From assembly GCA_008711295.1 (NCBI GenBank), contig VUYV01000147.1, forward strand, positions 993,021-1,057,020: a stretch of DNA of 64,000 bases. The letters are read 5' to 3'. The translations under genes were made by a program, and so were the position numbers. Every line of letters begins with the position of its first letter. The first letter of the stretch is position 1. This DNA comes from Anarhynchus alexandrinus (taxonomy: Eukaryota > Chordata > Aves > Charadriiformes > Charadriidae). Below the pieces are notes generated by a model. It had not been told where the DNA came from. It made no database searches and saw only the letters and a program-made list of their open reading frames with translations. This document shows positions 49,101 to 62,000 of the stretch, in pieces.

Positions 49101-52069
49101 CTGTTTGTTAGATCACAATGTGCTCAGCACCAGAAGGTCCAGGATGCTGTAGTGCCCCACAGGCTCTCAGCACCCTCTGGCTTGGGGTCTCTAGCAGTAT
49201 GGTGAGGAGAAGGAAGGAGAAGGGTCCAACTGCCATGCTGTATGCTTCACCCAAGAGAACATGTGCTCGGAACACATTGAAGGAGATGCCCAAGGGTCAC
49301 AAATGCTCTTGGATGTCAAATAAATGTAGATGCAACAAACTGAAAACAAGATGAAAGGCTGGCAGAAAGACTTAAGCTCCACAGCAAGAGCCCCAGGACG
49401 TTTCCTTGCAGACTGTTCGAAATCTTAGATAATTTAAATTAGGTTTGTGGAGAAAGACAAGGTGAAAGGGCCTTGGCTGGATCTTAACATATGTTCCCTA
49501 TTGCAAGGCTGCCTGCAAGAGGAAATGGAGGCAGTGGTAATGCTGCTTGGTTAAGTTACCACTCTGCATGAGAAGTAACGAGTTTTATTTAGCTTTGGAA
49601 AAACAGACATAATAGGTAAGAAAACACATGGTGAAGCTTCTGGATTGAGTATTTTGAAAGGCAAGGGCTAAAATATGCACTAGAAAATTCAGAATAAATG
49701 GATTCTCCAAGAAAAAATGGGGTTTTGCAGTCTTTTTGTAGGTTGTTCTGGAGAAGAGCCCCTGTGCTCTTTCCTCCTCCGCAGCTGGGAAGACAGGCTT
49801 ATTGACCATTTCTGTAAGGAAATGCATTTGTTTTCCAGCACTTACCCCAAATGAGTCTCCAAAGGCTTAGCTTCTCACAGTCAGAAGTGGGCTGCACACT
49901 GTTAGTGATGTCCCTGTTTTCTGTAGTCTACCACAAAGATGGTTAAGACTCTGTAGGACTCGAAAAAGATGTTGGCCAGCAGCTGTTGAAAGTACTGCAT
50001 TTCTCTCTTGTGTGAGGTAAACGATAGGACATGTGCCACCACTGAGGACATTAAAGTGGTTTTGGTGACCACCCTGTTTATGTCAATGGTACCAGGCATG
50101 GCAGAAAAGGCAACACTCTGCTCTTGGGAAGGGAGAAATAGGACTGGAAAAGGAAAAGAGGGGAGTGCTTATCTTTGCTTGATATGAAGAAAATGTACAT
50201 TGCTTACACTGCTCCCAAATTTCTTTATGGCCAAATGTACCAGATTCTGCATTAATTTAAAAACGTATCTCTATTTAAATGTACTGAGACCCTTTTCTGA
50301 AACCAAATAACTCTATGGCTATAAGTAAAAAAAAACGCCATACGACACAAACCACAGAAAAGAGCACCAGTTGTATCTGTGCCTGTGACAAAATGCAGAC
50401 GGGTCCTGGCTTCCGACCCCACCGCCCCTAGGGATGAGGAGTTGTGAGGGCAGGCTGAGACCTCCTTGGGTGCCCTCTTCTCCCATGGGCTGAAACTGTG
50501 GTGGGTGCCAGCCCGAGAGTCTGGCTGCCTCTTCCAATAAAACGACCCTTTAGCCTTTCTTTATTTCAGATCTTAGTTTTCCCACAGCTCGCTCAGGCTT
50601 TTTCACAATCCCTTCATCTAAGTTCAATTCTCCTCTGCATTTCCAAAAATACACTCCAAGAAAGAGGTCCACCAATTACTGAAATTACGGCTTATCCTTA
50701 AGAAGGAGCAAGGGACACCTGGAACAAGGCCATAGATGCAGATCACTTAAAGCAGCAAATGCATCTAAGCTTTCATATGGTAAAATAATAATGGTAATCA
50801 AAATGCCCGGCAGCAGGATAATATCAATGCCTTGAAAAAGGTAGGAAATTAGAATCAATTTAAGTGATACATTGGCAAGTGTTAACTGCATTTTATATGG
50901 AGCCTTTATTCCTTGATGAACACCCAATTTTGCTTCAGAAACAATTTGCTTTTAGACTTAACTTCATACAGAGGGGAAGTAATTGCAATTAAGTTTGTTC
51001 TCCAACTTTCTGAAGCTGTTTCCAAAATCAGGCCAATAAAATTTTGTGCTTGACAGACTGCATTTTTATGTGTACGTTTTTTAGAAAGGCTCCTATTAAT
51101 GGTTAAAAAAAAAAGAGAAATGCTTGGTTTTGTATGTATTTTAAAATGACAGCTGATATTTCAGTTCCAATAAAAATGGGCAAACATATTCAGTGCCACC
51201 ACTTCATCACTAATTTGAACGTCAGACAACAAGTCTGTCATTTAAGATAAATATTATGGATGACAAAAAAATCAAGGTAACCATTATTAAAATAAATGAT
51301 TTGTTTTCCTGGCTGCTTAGACTAAACTCTGGGTTCTAATGTTCGCATAAAAAGGGGTTATTAGTGCTCTTTCTCCTGGTAACGTAGACGTTAGAGAGGT
51401 AAGGAGTGCAAGATGCCAGTTTTCATTCTAGTTCTGTTAAAGCTCTTTGCTGTCAGGGTAAGTCAAATTGTTTTGCTTCCCTTCTGTAGAAAATTGTCAG
51501 TTGATAGGTGAAACTTCACGAATAATTAGTGAAAGTAGATGTGTAAATTCCATTGGGGGAATCAATCTTTCACAAATATATTTAAATGAATTCAGTGTCC
51601 TTTTCTTTGAACAGTGGCAGGGTGCAAAAAAATTATTTTGGATTCCTTTAACAGCATCTAGAAACCTACATTGCCTCTTTAAAAATAAATTACAGCACAC
51701 CCCACTCAAGAAATCACAAAGGGAGAGAGTGATATTTAAAATTAATTCAAAAAATTTCTCCAACATGTCTCCAGCTGTCAAAAATGCATTGAAGATATGC
51801 CAAACATATTTCAAAATGCTTTTTGTAATTTGAAGATATCTCAAGTAATTTTTCCCCCTAAAGTAAATCTTTAATGGACCTGTATGTATCCCTAAAACTG
51901 TGGGATGTCTTTTTTTTACTTTTTAGGTCCCTCCATTCCTTTCTTTTTCCTCCCCAAAAGCAACCACCCACAGAAACCAGATATTTAATGAAACCTGCAG
52001 AGATGGTTGGGTTTGACTTTTTTCCCTTTTTTCCTTTTTTTTTTTTTTTCTTGAGAGAGAGAGAGTAGA
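43151..52069. other. Intergenic, no gene recognised
   Basis: No exon with a recognisable peptide is seen on either strand. A minus frame at 45386-45750 is open for about 120 codons without an ATG or signature. A 24-bp tandem pair around CTCCTTTC-AATTCTTTAA lies at about 47957-48005. AT-rich stretches at about 50700-51850, with many TAAT and ATTA cores, could be conserved noncoding sequence. Confidence 0.55.
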
Positions 52070-52310
52070 AAACTGATTAGTTCTGTAGTTACTGCACTCA
52101 GGTTGGGATTTGGAGATCTGGACACAATCCATGGCTCCACCATAGATTTTCCATGTAGCCCTGAATAAGTCGTAATTTCTCTGCTTTGGGTCTGCTTCTG
52201 CAAAATGATACCTCGAACTAAGGATGGAAGATAGAGACCAAAAATGCTTAATATTTGCCCAGCTATTGGAATGCTGAGGATCAGTCAAGTGCCTGGATAG
52301 ATGTTAAAGT
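52070..52310 (+). mobile_element. Ancient MIR/CORE-SINE-like relic
   Basis: A tRNA-like 5' part (agttctgtagttactgcac then ggttgggatttggagatctg) is followed by a section resembling the MIR core: CCATGGCTCCACCATAGATT, then TGTAGCCCTGAATAAGTCGT, TCTCTGCTTTGGGTCTGC and a TCTGCAAAATGATACC block. These correspond in order to the familiar ggttc..ctctgcc..gtgaccttgggcaagt..cctcagtt..ctgtaaaatg pattern of MIR-type SINEs. It is heavily diverged, consistent with an insertion before the bird radiation. It is preceded by a GA repeat (52055-52066). Confidence 0.55.
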
Positions 52311-55300
52311 GTGATGCCATGTACAGAGATATTAATATTCCCATGGGAATACTGTGTTCACGTTTTGTGTGGTTAAATAAAAAGTGGTAACACTAGTTGG
52401 GGGTTAACCTGTATGGCCCATTTTGTGTAAAGAACCATTTTGACAGGTTCCTCTTTGTTTTGGAAAGGCAAAACTCTTACCATATTAAACATTTGCATAC
52501 TACTTTATCTTCAAAATACTTTATAAACACTTAAGAATCAATCATCTTAGTATATTTATAAAGACCATGTAGCATTAACTAATACCTGTCAATAGAGGGG
52601 GGAATTTTTAGCTGGCAATTTTGACTCCATACTGGTGCAGAGCTTAGAAATCTCAGATCATGTCCTTCTCTCTGGTCAAACAAAACTTCAGCAGAGCTAC
52701 CTGCCTATGCAGCATTTGAACTTTTCAGGGTTTTCAGTGTCCAATTCATACACAGTGCTAAAACTGTAAATGTATTTATTAAGACCATGATGTTAATCAC
52801 ACTTACCTACAGTTGGAGAGAGAGTTCTGGAATTACATTTCCTCTGGTTTACTGATGTACGCAAAGCAATTACTCTTTGTTGAAGAAACTTTGGAAAAAT
52901 TCATGTCAATATTGTTTGCAAGACTGCAACTTAAAATGCCATTATCAGCAAGGTGTTTCTATGGGAAGCCACAACCAACTGAAAGCCATAACTCTTCCTT
53001 ATTAAGAATCTATTCCAAACCCTATTAAAATCAATGGAAAGACCTTTCTGACTCCAGTAGGTACAGAATTGCTCAATAAAACGTAGAAAATACCCACAGG
53101 TTATTATTGTTCAGTCCATAAAAACAGCCAGCCAAAAACTTACTATTTTTCAAAATGTAATGTGCGTACATGTGCTTCAGTTCTTTTAAAAGCACTGGGG
53201 GATCCTGATTCTTCAATAGACTGCTCACTGGAGTCAAACATTGGCAAACAACCCTGTGGGCTCAGGAGCTTTTACTAACAGTCTTTTGTTCACACCTGCT
53301 AAGCCATTCAAATTTCATATGAAGAGCACGTCTAAGATCTCTCTGCTGAGCTGTAAGGAAATGTCAAAGAACCCAAAACATAGTTCCTGAAAACATAAAG
53401 GAAAGTTCACAATACAATCACAGGGCATTAAAATGTTCCGAGATTTTAAAGCCAGGAGCCATCACAATTCATTGGGGTGACCACCTGCTTTGTGAAGGTG
53501 TTAGGGTTTTCAACCCATTTTTGAACCAAGTCTAAAAACTTGGAGCAAAGCAAGATAATATGTTTAGAAGGGCAGATTTTATCTTTATCTATGGGCTTCA
53601 GCTGATGGTGAAATAGTATAAATTTCTGTGGGTAATCATCCTTGCTTTTTAACATAGCTTTTTAAATTTCAGCAGGGTCTTGCTATGCCTTTGTCTACAG
53701 GATTAAAAAGTCCTCTACCCAAACTGACTTATCCTAGTTGGGAGTATGAGCGGTGACTGCCTGAGGAAGTAGGAATGTTAAAAAAAAAAACAAACACGTT
53801 GTTTTGGGGTCACTGAAATACGCTGTGCAATGAGTGCTTTACATTTTAAGGTGAAAATAGGAGCAATTGTTGCAGGTGCTGAAGGATAAGTTACGTAAAT
53901 GTCAGGCTAACAAAGCTAGGTTACTTTGGAAAGAATTATAGTGTTTAAGAGGTGAGCATTTTGGCTTTACTGAGCAATTCATCCCATCCACCCATACATA
54001 CAGAAGCAGTAGAAAAAGCTTCTACACAAAGATCCATCCATCATGTAACTCACAGCACAAAAACTCTTGTTGTTGTTTCAATTAGGTCTTTAGCCAATTC
54101 AGTGCTTCTCTCTCTGGGACAAATCCAGACGTACCATTGTAGGGGTTGGATTTTTTGCTTATGATAGGGACAGCTCGTTCAAGGTGCTGAGACCATCAGT
54201 TTACACCACAGGGGCCATTAAGAAGATGAAGTTATCAGTTGAGTGTCAGGTGCTTCTTGGATGGGTTGTACCAAAAAACCTGAGCAATCCTACCAGAACT
54301 GGTGCTGACGGGGAGAGGAAGATCCCGGCTCCTGAAGCCTCTATGACTTCTTTTCATGTTGGGTTCACCTCTGGAGCAGTTTCAGTATAACACTGTTCAC
54401 CTGATTTGATCAAGCCAGTAGAGTCCTATAAATGAACTTATCAGAATTGCTATCCTATATTTATTCAAGGCCTAAACATCCCAGTTTTCCACTTGTTCCC
54501 TTGGGAGATTATTTCACAGCCCAATGCACCTGTGTCAGGGAGGATTCCCTACAGTTTAGTCTGACTTTATTTTTAATGACAGGTGGAGTTTCCACCTTAC
54601 ACTGGAAAAAAGTATGTAAGTGTATTGAACTTCCTGCAGTACCTCGAGTTTGATTCAAAAGACAGCATAACCAGTCAATATAATCCTCACTCACACCTCC
54701 TTCCCAGGGCTTGGCTGTTCCCCATTTCCCTAAAGCATCCTCCTCTTTGGAATTACAGTTCTGCCAGCTCAAGTATCAAATACATTTCCCTCGTGTTTGT
54801 AAGCTTAATAAATGGGGCATATCTTCCCGTAGATGTAATGCCTGGTTTCATATTTACAGGATCGTATTAAAGATTCCCTTCAACCAGCTCAACTAATGGC
54901 TGCATTTATCTGGAGAATGGACTGAGCTTAGAAAAAAATATCACAAATCTTCACAGGCTCAGAACTGATTTTATTTGGAAACTTGAAACACTTTATTGGT
55001 TTCCTGAAAACCGGTAAGTAAAACAAATGAGTGTTCATCAACATGCTAGAAAAATATTCTTGGAAATAGTTTTCCGAATTCTGTGGTTTTCCCATTTGTC
55101 CATTCTTCTGAATTAGCTAACCACTACTTTTCAGGCACGTTCCCCTACAGCTGGTTCCTGGCCACCTCCCCGGGGGAATGAGCAGAGGGTTTCCCAGGTG
55201 GGGAGTCATGGGGCCCTGTTTGTGCACGCCTTCCAGAGCAGCCGGAGCTGCCGACACCATGGCTACCTGAGGACTTGTGGCTCCTTTGGATCTTGCAGGT

Positions 55301-56189
55301 TTCCCTGCCTGGCTTGACCTTCACCCCGCTGTTGGCAGTAAGAGATGGAGTGGCCAAATGGAATGCTACCTGCAGACTCCTGCAAGACATAGGTAACGTG
55401 GAGGTCCTGATAAGCTCTTTGTGAAGAACTCAATAACTTAGAAATGGAGGTGTAGTAAGCACATATTTGTGACCTCTGTTCCTTCAGTATGGGAAGAATG
55501 GACTCAAATTTTGCCTCCTCTCGGTACAGTATACGTGCATTTTTCAGCAGTTTGTCTTAATCATTAATATTGAAACTTGGACAAAGCAAAAGGAATTTTT
55601 CCAAGTCAAGATCCTCCTGAGGATTTAATCTCCAAGAGGGTAGCCCCCCGAAATGATCCCTTATTACCAGCAATCCATGATGATGATGTGATAATCTTCC
55701 ACTCTGGGAACAAGGATGGTTTGGAGATGGCAAATTATTTTTCTCTGCACTTGTCATTGCACAGCAAACTGGAAAAAGTTCCTGCAGAGCATTTGGCAGA
55801 ACAGATCAGTGGTTCTCATTTACCAGTCTAGGTGCTAGCAGAGATGATGACTCCTCTGATAACGTGAGCAGTGGATAGCATTTCTGATTTGGATTGCAGT
55901 TTCAGAAAAGTGCGTGTATAGTTCCTTCATTGCACCTAAGACAGTTGGTTTTCTTAGGTTGTGTGACAAAAATCTGGTCTCTGCAGACACAGAGGAACAC
56001 AGAGAAACAAGGGTGGGTGGGGGAACCCCAGAGGTACCTTGCCAGGGTATTTCCAGGCACATTACAGGAGAGCCATCAGCCCATTAACAGCTCTTCTCCC
56101 CACTGAGGAAGCACCTTAGAGACTGAGGGGTCTTAGAGATATGGGACTCACTGTGGGATACAGAGCAATAGAAGGGTACAAGGCTTACT
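52311..56189. other. Intergenic, no gene recognised
   Basis: A short AATCAATGGAAAGAC stretch near 53030 resembles sequence common in old sauropsid repeats. A GC-rich island at about 55140-55400 has open frames but no splice-supported exon. Nothing else is recognised. Confidence 0.5.
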
Positions 56190-56266
56190 GTGGGATGTAC
56201 GGTTGGACTTGATGATCTTAAAGGTCCCTTCCAACCTCACTAATTCTATGATTCTATGATTCTATG
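56190..56266 (+). mobile_element. CR1 LINE 3' end, sense, truncated
   Basis: The stretch GGTTGGACTTGATGATCTTA then AAGGTCCCTTCCAACCTCAC and a terminal TAATTCTATG-ATTCTATG-ATTCTATG is the avian CR1 3' terminus with its characteristic 8-bp units. The 5' limit is uncertain: related sequence may start nearer 56140. Confidence 0.88.
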
Positions 56267-57060
56267 TTTAGGGGGGTGGAACCAAAGGCAGGGAAAAGGA
56301 GGGATCAAAGTGGTTTGGGGAGGAACAAGGGTGGGAAAAGAGAGGGCTAAGGGGATAAAAGGGGCCAGTCTCACATAAGCAGGCTGCTGGTCAGTACGCT
56401 TGTCTGGCCTTGACCTGCACCGCATCAGCACAGCCCATCCCGGCTTCTCATTCAGCTCCATTTCTAATTATTTTCCTCTGTGGGTGTGTGTGTGTATGTG
56501 TGTGTATGGGGGTCTGAGGGCCAGGAGCTGGAGCAGGACTATGGGTCACAGGGCCATGTGGGTGCCAACAGGGCAAGTGGCTTGGGAGCCAGAGAGGGAG
56601 GTGTGCGTCTGTGTATGTTCGTGTGCTTATGTGTATCAGGGACATCTATAACAGCCACTGGTATGGGGCTTGGCATCTCAAGGGTTGCTCGCATGCCCAG
56701 GTGCCAGCAAGATCAGAGGCCAGTTACTGGGTGGTATCCCAGTATCCTGGTAGCCCAGGCCAAGCTACCAGAGGTATCCACAGTGGAAATATACATTATT
56801 TTTTTTTCTCAATAACAGCCCTTCATCTGGATCAGCCAGAGAGGGGAACAGGATGAGGCCGTTGGTGCTTGTGTGAGTGCTGTGGTTTCTGTGTGGCTGA
56901 CAGTGTATATATGTGTATAGGTTCTGTATATGTGTGTGCACGGGCGTGTGCATGCCTATTGGGAGCACACGCTGCTGGTTGGCCCTGAGAGCACCGAGCT
57001 GCTGCCACCTCTTTCAAGCTGCTGGGCTGCTGGATTCGGCAACATAACACAGGGTTTGTT
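56267..57060 (+). repeat. GT-rich repeat block, possibly LTR-derived
   Basis: Directly after the CR1 end comes a purine-rich stretch with a TATA-like GATAAAAGGGG (about 56354), then (TG)n runs near 56481-56508, 56598-56636 and 56880-56950 interspersed with GC-rich unique-looking sequence. The composition differs from both sides. A TATA-like box upstream of a T/C-rich stretch recalls an LTR, but no terminal repeats are visible. The frames that are open here reflect low complexity. Confidence 0.35.
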
Positions 57061-58599
57061 CTGATTTTTCTTGTACAAAATCCACACCTGTTTGTACATT
57101 TGCTTTGTTGGATTCAAGTGATTTTGAAAACAGTTATTAATTTTTATGTGTGTTTGGACATGTTAAATGTTTTTTGTGGTGTTGTTCCTGGCAATCTGAT
57201 TGAAGTGAAGAGCCAAATACAAGTGAACTCAGGAACAGTAGAAATGGCCTTCGGGGCTCTTTATCTGTAGACCAAAACAATGTGGACAGGTAAAGCCCAG
57301 CTGCTGGCACTGACACAATACCTGACAACCTTGGCAGCCAGTACATCAAGAAAATTTGCTTTGATTTGCTGGAGTTACACACATAATTTTTAAACATATA
57401 AAGATGTCCCACTGAAATAGCTGAAACCGCTCACATGTTTCAGTGCTCAGTACCCTGTAAGAACCAGCTTTTTACAATATGGGTCTTTTGATTACCACTG
57501 AACGTGTGTGATTTCCCCAGCTGTCTCCCAGATCAATTATATTTGCTTAATTTCAAGTGTGTGTTGTTGGGAGGGGAGAACGAGGGACCTTTCACGTTAA
57601 TATAGTTGATGAGTGGTTGGCTGTGCATGATCTCTAGTTTGGCTTTTACTAATACCTGTAACTCCCGGACCCAAAATCCTGTTATTCATGTTGCCTGCAG
57701 CACCTGCAGCATTAGCAACTGGCAATAGTGAGCTCTGCACCTGCAGGCTCCCCGCTTATAAAACCTATTTCACATTCCCTGGAGCAATGTTTGTTAAGAC
57801 CAAGTTAACAAACTCTTCAAACCCTACAGTTAGCCTGACACCTCAAAGGCCTGGGCACCCACTGTAAGCATTTTGGTTTTTAATATGTGAGGAAGTTTAT
57901 ATTGTCTCCTTCAAATTATTACCTATAGATGAAATACAGCTACTGAGCTTTTTGAAAATAAACAGTTCGTTGTCTCGCTCAATTTTGTCACAACGTCGTG
58001 CTTCCTACTTTCCCTGACACCTCAGGGAAACAGGAGAGCAGTGTAACAGAACATGAAGTCACAGTCACTTCAGTTTTCCTGGTGATCTAAGTCTGCCTCT
58101 TATTTGCTACATGGTCTCCCTCTTCAGAGGAGTGCCACTGCAATAACAATGCTCAGTCAGGCTCAGAACAGCAGAATTGGGACCAACGCTGTGGGTTTGC
58201 CCTCAATGCAGTCTGACTTTTACATGGCACTGGGCAGGAGCCTCTTAAAATTCATTCCCAGTTGCAGCATCTCAAATACAAAGCCCCACAAGTCACTGGT
58301 GACATTAAAAAATCTTGGCCATTTTGCATAACAACATTGTGTTCTAATGTCCATTTACATGATGAAGTCATCTGTATTCTACTTGTAGGTCTTGAATCCA
58401 GAAACAATATTTAAGGCAGCAAAAAGCATCACAAAAAAATGGTTTCATTTCTTTTCTTCAAAGGCTGTTTGTGGTTTTGAAAAGAACAAACTATTTTGCT
58501 GTGCTCCAAGAGAAAAAAAAAAAGACAACCAAAACCCACTCAGACATGATGTTTTTTCCCCACTTTAGTCAGGGCTTATATTCAGTATCTTCTTTTCAC
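57061..58599. other. Intergenic, upstream of THEMIS
   Basis: No gene or repeat family is recognised. A 5' untranslated exon or distal promoter of THEMIS could lie here but shows no sequence signature. Confidence 0.5.
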
Positions 58600-58939
58600 A
58601 GGGTAAATAACCATCACTGACGAGAAGGGGCTTTGTGGCAGATCCCCCTGCACCTCTCCCAGCCTGGTGCAGAGCCTCGGTGGGTATGGATGCTCCAGCC
58701 TGGTGGCAGGGCCACTGGCTCAGCATCCCCCTGCGTCACCCCACTCCAGATGCAGCTGTGGGAGGAAGCGGCCACTGAGGAGAGGAAGCAGAAGTACCTC
58801 CCCGTGCCGCTCCTCCCCTCCGTCACGGAGCCTCACAGTTCTCCTGGGCACAGCATGCACTGGGCTGCAAGTGTTGCTGCCTCGAAAGCTTTTCACTGGT
58901 CTTTACGTGCCAAACCCACATGCTGCCTTGCTGCGGACC
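58600..58939 (+). promoter_or_regulatory. THEMIS: THEMIS 5' UTR / proximal promoter region (inferred)
   Basis: The stretch before the start codon is GC-richer than its surroundings, has no TATA box and carries a tight cluster at 58753-58768: an E-box CAGCTG (58753-58758), a RUNX-like TGTGGG (58757-58762) and an ETS core GGAA (58764-58767), with a second GGAA at 58784-58787. E-protein, RUNX and ETS factors are typical of T-lineage genes (general knowledge). The transcription start cannot be placed from sequence. The frame upstream of the ATG is open for about 90 codons but contains no in-frame ATG. Confidence 0.4.
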
Positions 58940-59030
58940 ATGGCATGTACCCTGGAGAAGTTCATTCATTCTCTGGACCCCAGAGCCCTTCCCAGGGTCC
59001 TCCAAATCCAGTCAGGCATCTATTTCCAAG
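58940..59030 (+). CDS. THEMIS: THEMIS first coding exon
   Basis: The ATG sits in a strong Kozak context (ACCATGG). The exon encodes [20 protein letters not shown] and [10 protein letters not shown] plus the first base of Gly, and ends at CAAG|GTGAGC (phase 1). This aligns without gaps to the N terminus of mammalian THEMIS ([20 protein letters not shown]). THEMIS is a cytoplasmic T-lineage adaptor with two CABIT domains that binds GRB2 and SHP-1 and tunes T-cell receptor signalling in thymocyte selection (family knowledge). Only the start of the first CABIT domain is here; exon 2, expected to begin with the SIYEMFGNECC-like segment, is beyond the window. PTPRK lies upstream on the same strand. 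Confidence 0.93.
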
Positions 59031-62000
59031 GTGAGCATCGGGTGCTTTCTGTCAGGGCTTTGGAAGTCTGTCTTTGACAACAGGTCCCCCCTTGGGACCG
59101 GGATGTGGGGGAGGCAGAGGGAGGACGTTGACATTGTCTCCCAGCGGTTTACCACCAGCTGCAATTTTCCCTTTGAAGAACCTGCATAATGATCAATGTC
59201 TTTGGAGATGTCTTTGGTATGGTGTGTATCTGGTGTTCTCACAGGCAGTGAGGAAGGAGCTGTAGTTAGTCCTCATCATATCCTGGAAAGAGTACTGGAA
59301 TGAGTCATGAATTTGCTTTGCACTCATACTGAGCCATCAATCCAGCAATCTCAAATCACCTCACAGAGGTTAACTGATTAAACCTAGCTCTGCTCTTCTG
59401 GGGTTGACATGGAGAGGTGCTTTCTGTCTCAAACATAAAGAACCAGGGAGTCTGGAAAGTGACTGTGAGGGACCATAGGGTTTTCCTGAAGTTCTGCCGT
59501 ATATTTGGGGGTACTTCAGGTGTTGCAACAATACAAAGGGATGGGTATGAGCCAGACAGGAGCATCACAGGGGCGATATTTTGCTGGGGTTTCCTTCTGC
59601 GTATCTTTTTATGGTGTTTTTAGTGCTGGGCTCTGTTCACGCACAAAACATGGTAGAAGGGTGGTAAAGAGGCTTGCACTGGAGGGAACAGCTCTGTGGT
59701 TGGTCAGGGAATGGACTATGTTTAATGGCAGTGAAAACACCATGTTAAGCCCATGTATCAGTCTAGGAAAAGAAAGTTACCTCCCTGCCACTGCAAGGGA
59801 AAACTTGGGGTCACACTAAATAAAACTGAGAGGGCTTCATGAAATGAGCTGAAGCCTGCTTCAGCTTCTGCCAAATACCTGCTTCAGGATCCACAATATC
59901 TATCTTTACATTAATCTAAAAATCCCCGTGCTGCTCCATAGTAGGAGGAGAGAGGCGGTGGCTGCAATTAGATGCAGCCGTGGAAAGTCTGAGCTGCGAT
60001 CTCGGCACTGTGGCCGGAGTGGGCGATTCTTCCCTCTGTGAGAACAGCCTCCTTGGGGCAGAAAAAAAAAAAAAAAAAGGAAAGGGCATACTGAAGCTGT
60101 GATGGTGGCATACTGTCCATGTTCTCCTGATTGCAAGGTTGATACACAAAAAGGCATTCTGGGAAAGAAACTTGTCCAAAATCACCAGTAACTTTTGAAA
60201 ATATGCTTTTTCTGAACTATGGCATGTGGCCTGTTTAAGTTTTATATTTTAAATTGACACAAGAACTTGAACTGAATTAAGTTCTTGGTAAAGAGGCTAC
60301 TACCTAAGTGATGAAGAGTGGAATTTAAACTAAAAATGGGAAGATCACCTCCTTATGTTGGAGTAGCCACCATAGTTGTCTCTTTCCACACACCTAAGAA
60401 GCAGAGGTAATATACATACAGGTTGTGTGTACGTGTACGTGTGTATGTATGTATATGTCTACACAAGGGCTGCATAGCCTTGGGAGGGAGTGGTATGTGC
60501 TGTAGAGACCCGGGAATGTTTGCACTAAAAGTGAGAGCCCTTGTGCTGCACTGATGCTTCTTCAGTCTTCAGCAGCACCACCTCTTCCTGTCCTCTGCTC
60601 CTGGTGGCTTACTCTCAACTGCACTTGTACATGTTTCCACCAGTATGCTAGATGCAGCACTAACATATATGCAGGTGTTTCTTGCTTATACAACGGGCAA
60701 GAGTGATACAGACTTGCTACTTGGTTCCTTCCCCTCACAGTTGGCACATCCCCAGAATACTTGCAGGTACCCAGAAACACTGATGTCTACTAGCAGGCTT
60801 GTGTTTTTTCCTCTCTCTTCTTCTGCCTTACTTTAGAGGAAGCTAGAGACACTTGAGACAGTCTGTGCCTAAGAAAAGATTTGCAGGACCCAGGGCTACA
60901 AATGATCTTCTCAGGCCAGACTCTCCCTTCCTCTCCCTCCCTCCCTCCCTGAGCTCTCTGTCCATGTCGGATCTCTCCTGAACATTTTGCTTCCTTCTGT
61001 ACCCAGCATCAGGGGTGAACACGCTGTTCCGTGATTGCATTATGATTTATGTTGCATTATCTGAAGCGAGAGTAGTGCTTCAGAGAGAATCTGAAGTAAC
61101 TCCTGTTACATTGCTAAACAGGAGAGTGGACCACTTAGTGCACTTTGAATTTCCATTAGGACAACCATTCTGTAGTTCTTCCTCAGGCAGATCCCCCTCC
61201 CCGCCAACAACCCTTCTGATTTCTCTTGCCACATGCAGTACACCAGCAATCACGTTGTGGATAATGGCAGGTCTATTGACAGAGAACATGGGTTTATTGC
61301 TATGGTTGCAGGGACCAAACCGTTCATGCACTGATTGTAGTAGCTCCCAACCGGCTACAAAGGCAGCCTGGTCAGCTGAGTCCTACTTGCATTAGCTGTT
61401 TTATGGAGCTGGATTTCATAGGAATCTTTAACTACTCTTAGCACAACATGCAGGTAGTAAGGGAGAAGACTTATTTTTAAAGCATTACATGGGATTGTTT
61501 GAAACCGGTCAATCACAAGGGATGATCAATTTTCCAATGTAAGAATTTTAAATAGCAAGATTTTGTACATGGGTACATGCTATGTATACCCTCCTCTCCA
61601 CAACTCCAGAAAAATGTGCAGGGTTTCTTAATATCTGCTTAACCAGGTACACAGAATGGCTACTGGAGTAAATAACAATATCTACTAAATCCGTTAGAGC
61701 TGTCACATCAAAGTTGCAGCAGCCAACCAAAGAAGGCTATAGCAATCCATGTGGTAAGACAACAACAGAGTGTAGTTCATTCACTGGTCTTCTGTGGTGG
61801 ATGGTGTGCTGTGGGGATGAAACTCTTCATTTACTCTATCTGGAAGCAACATTTTGCACACACTGTACTTAGGTCTAAATGATTTAACAAATATGGAACT
61901 TGCAAAATAGCCTTGCAGTTTTTGACAGAATTTCAGTACCTCTGGAAGCGTAAGGAAAGCAGAATGCTGTAAGTCTTTGAAAGGATGGATGTATCTTTTT

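Noticed and set aside
53015..53075. AATCAATGGAAAGAC stretch resembling old sauropsid repeats
   Set aside because: Too short and diverged to name a family.
55140..55400. GC-rich island with open frames, considered as an exon or CpG island
   Set aside because: No recognisable peptide and few CpG dinucleotides. Not supported as a gene or promoter.
58667..59077. Longer frame covering THEMIS exon 1, starting upstream
   Set aside because: The upstream extension begins at a GTG and has no in-frame ATG. Homology and Kozak context put the start at 58940, and the 3' part is beyond the splice donor.
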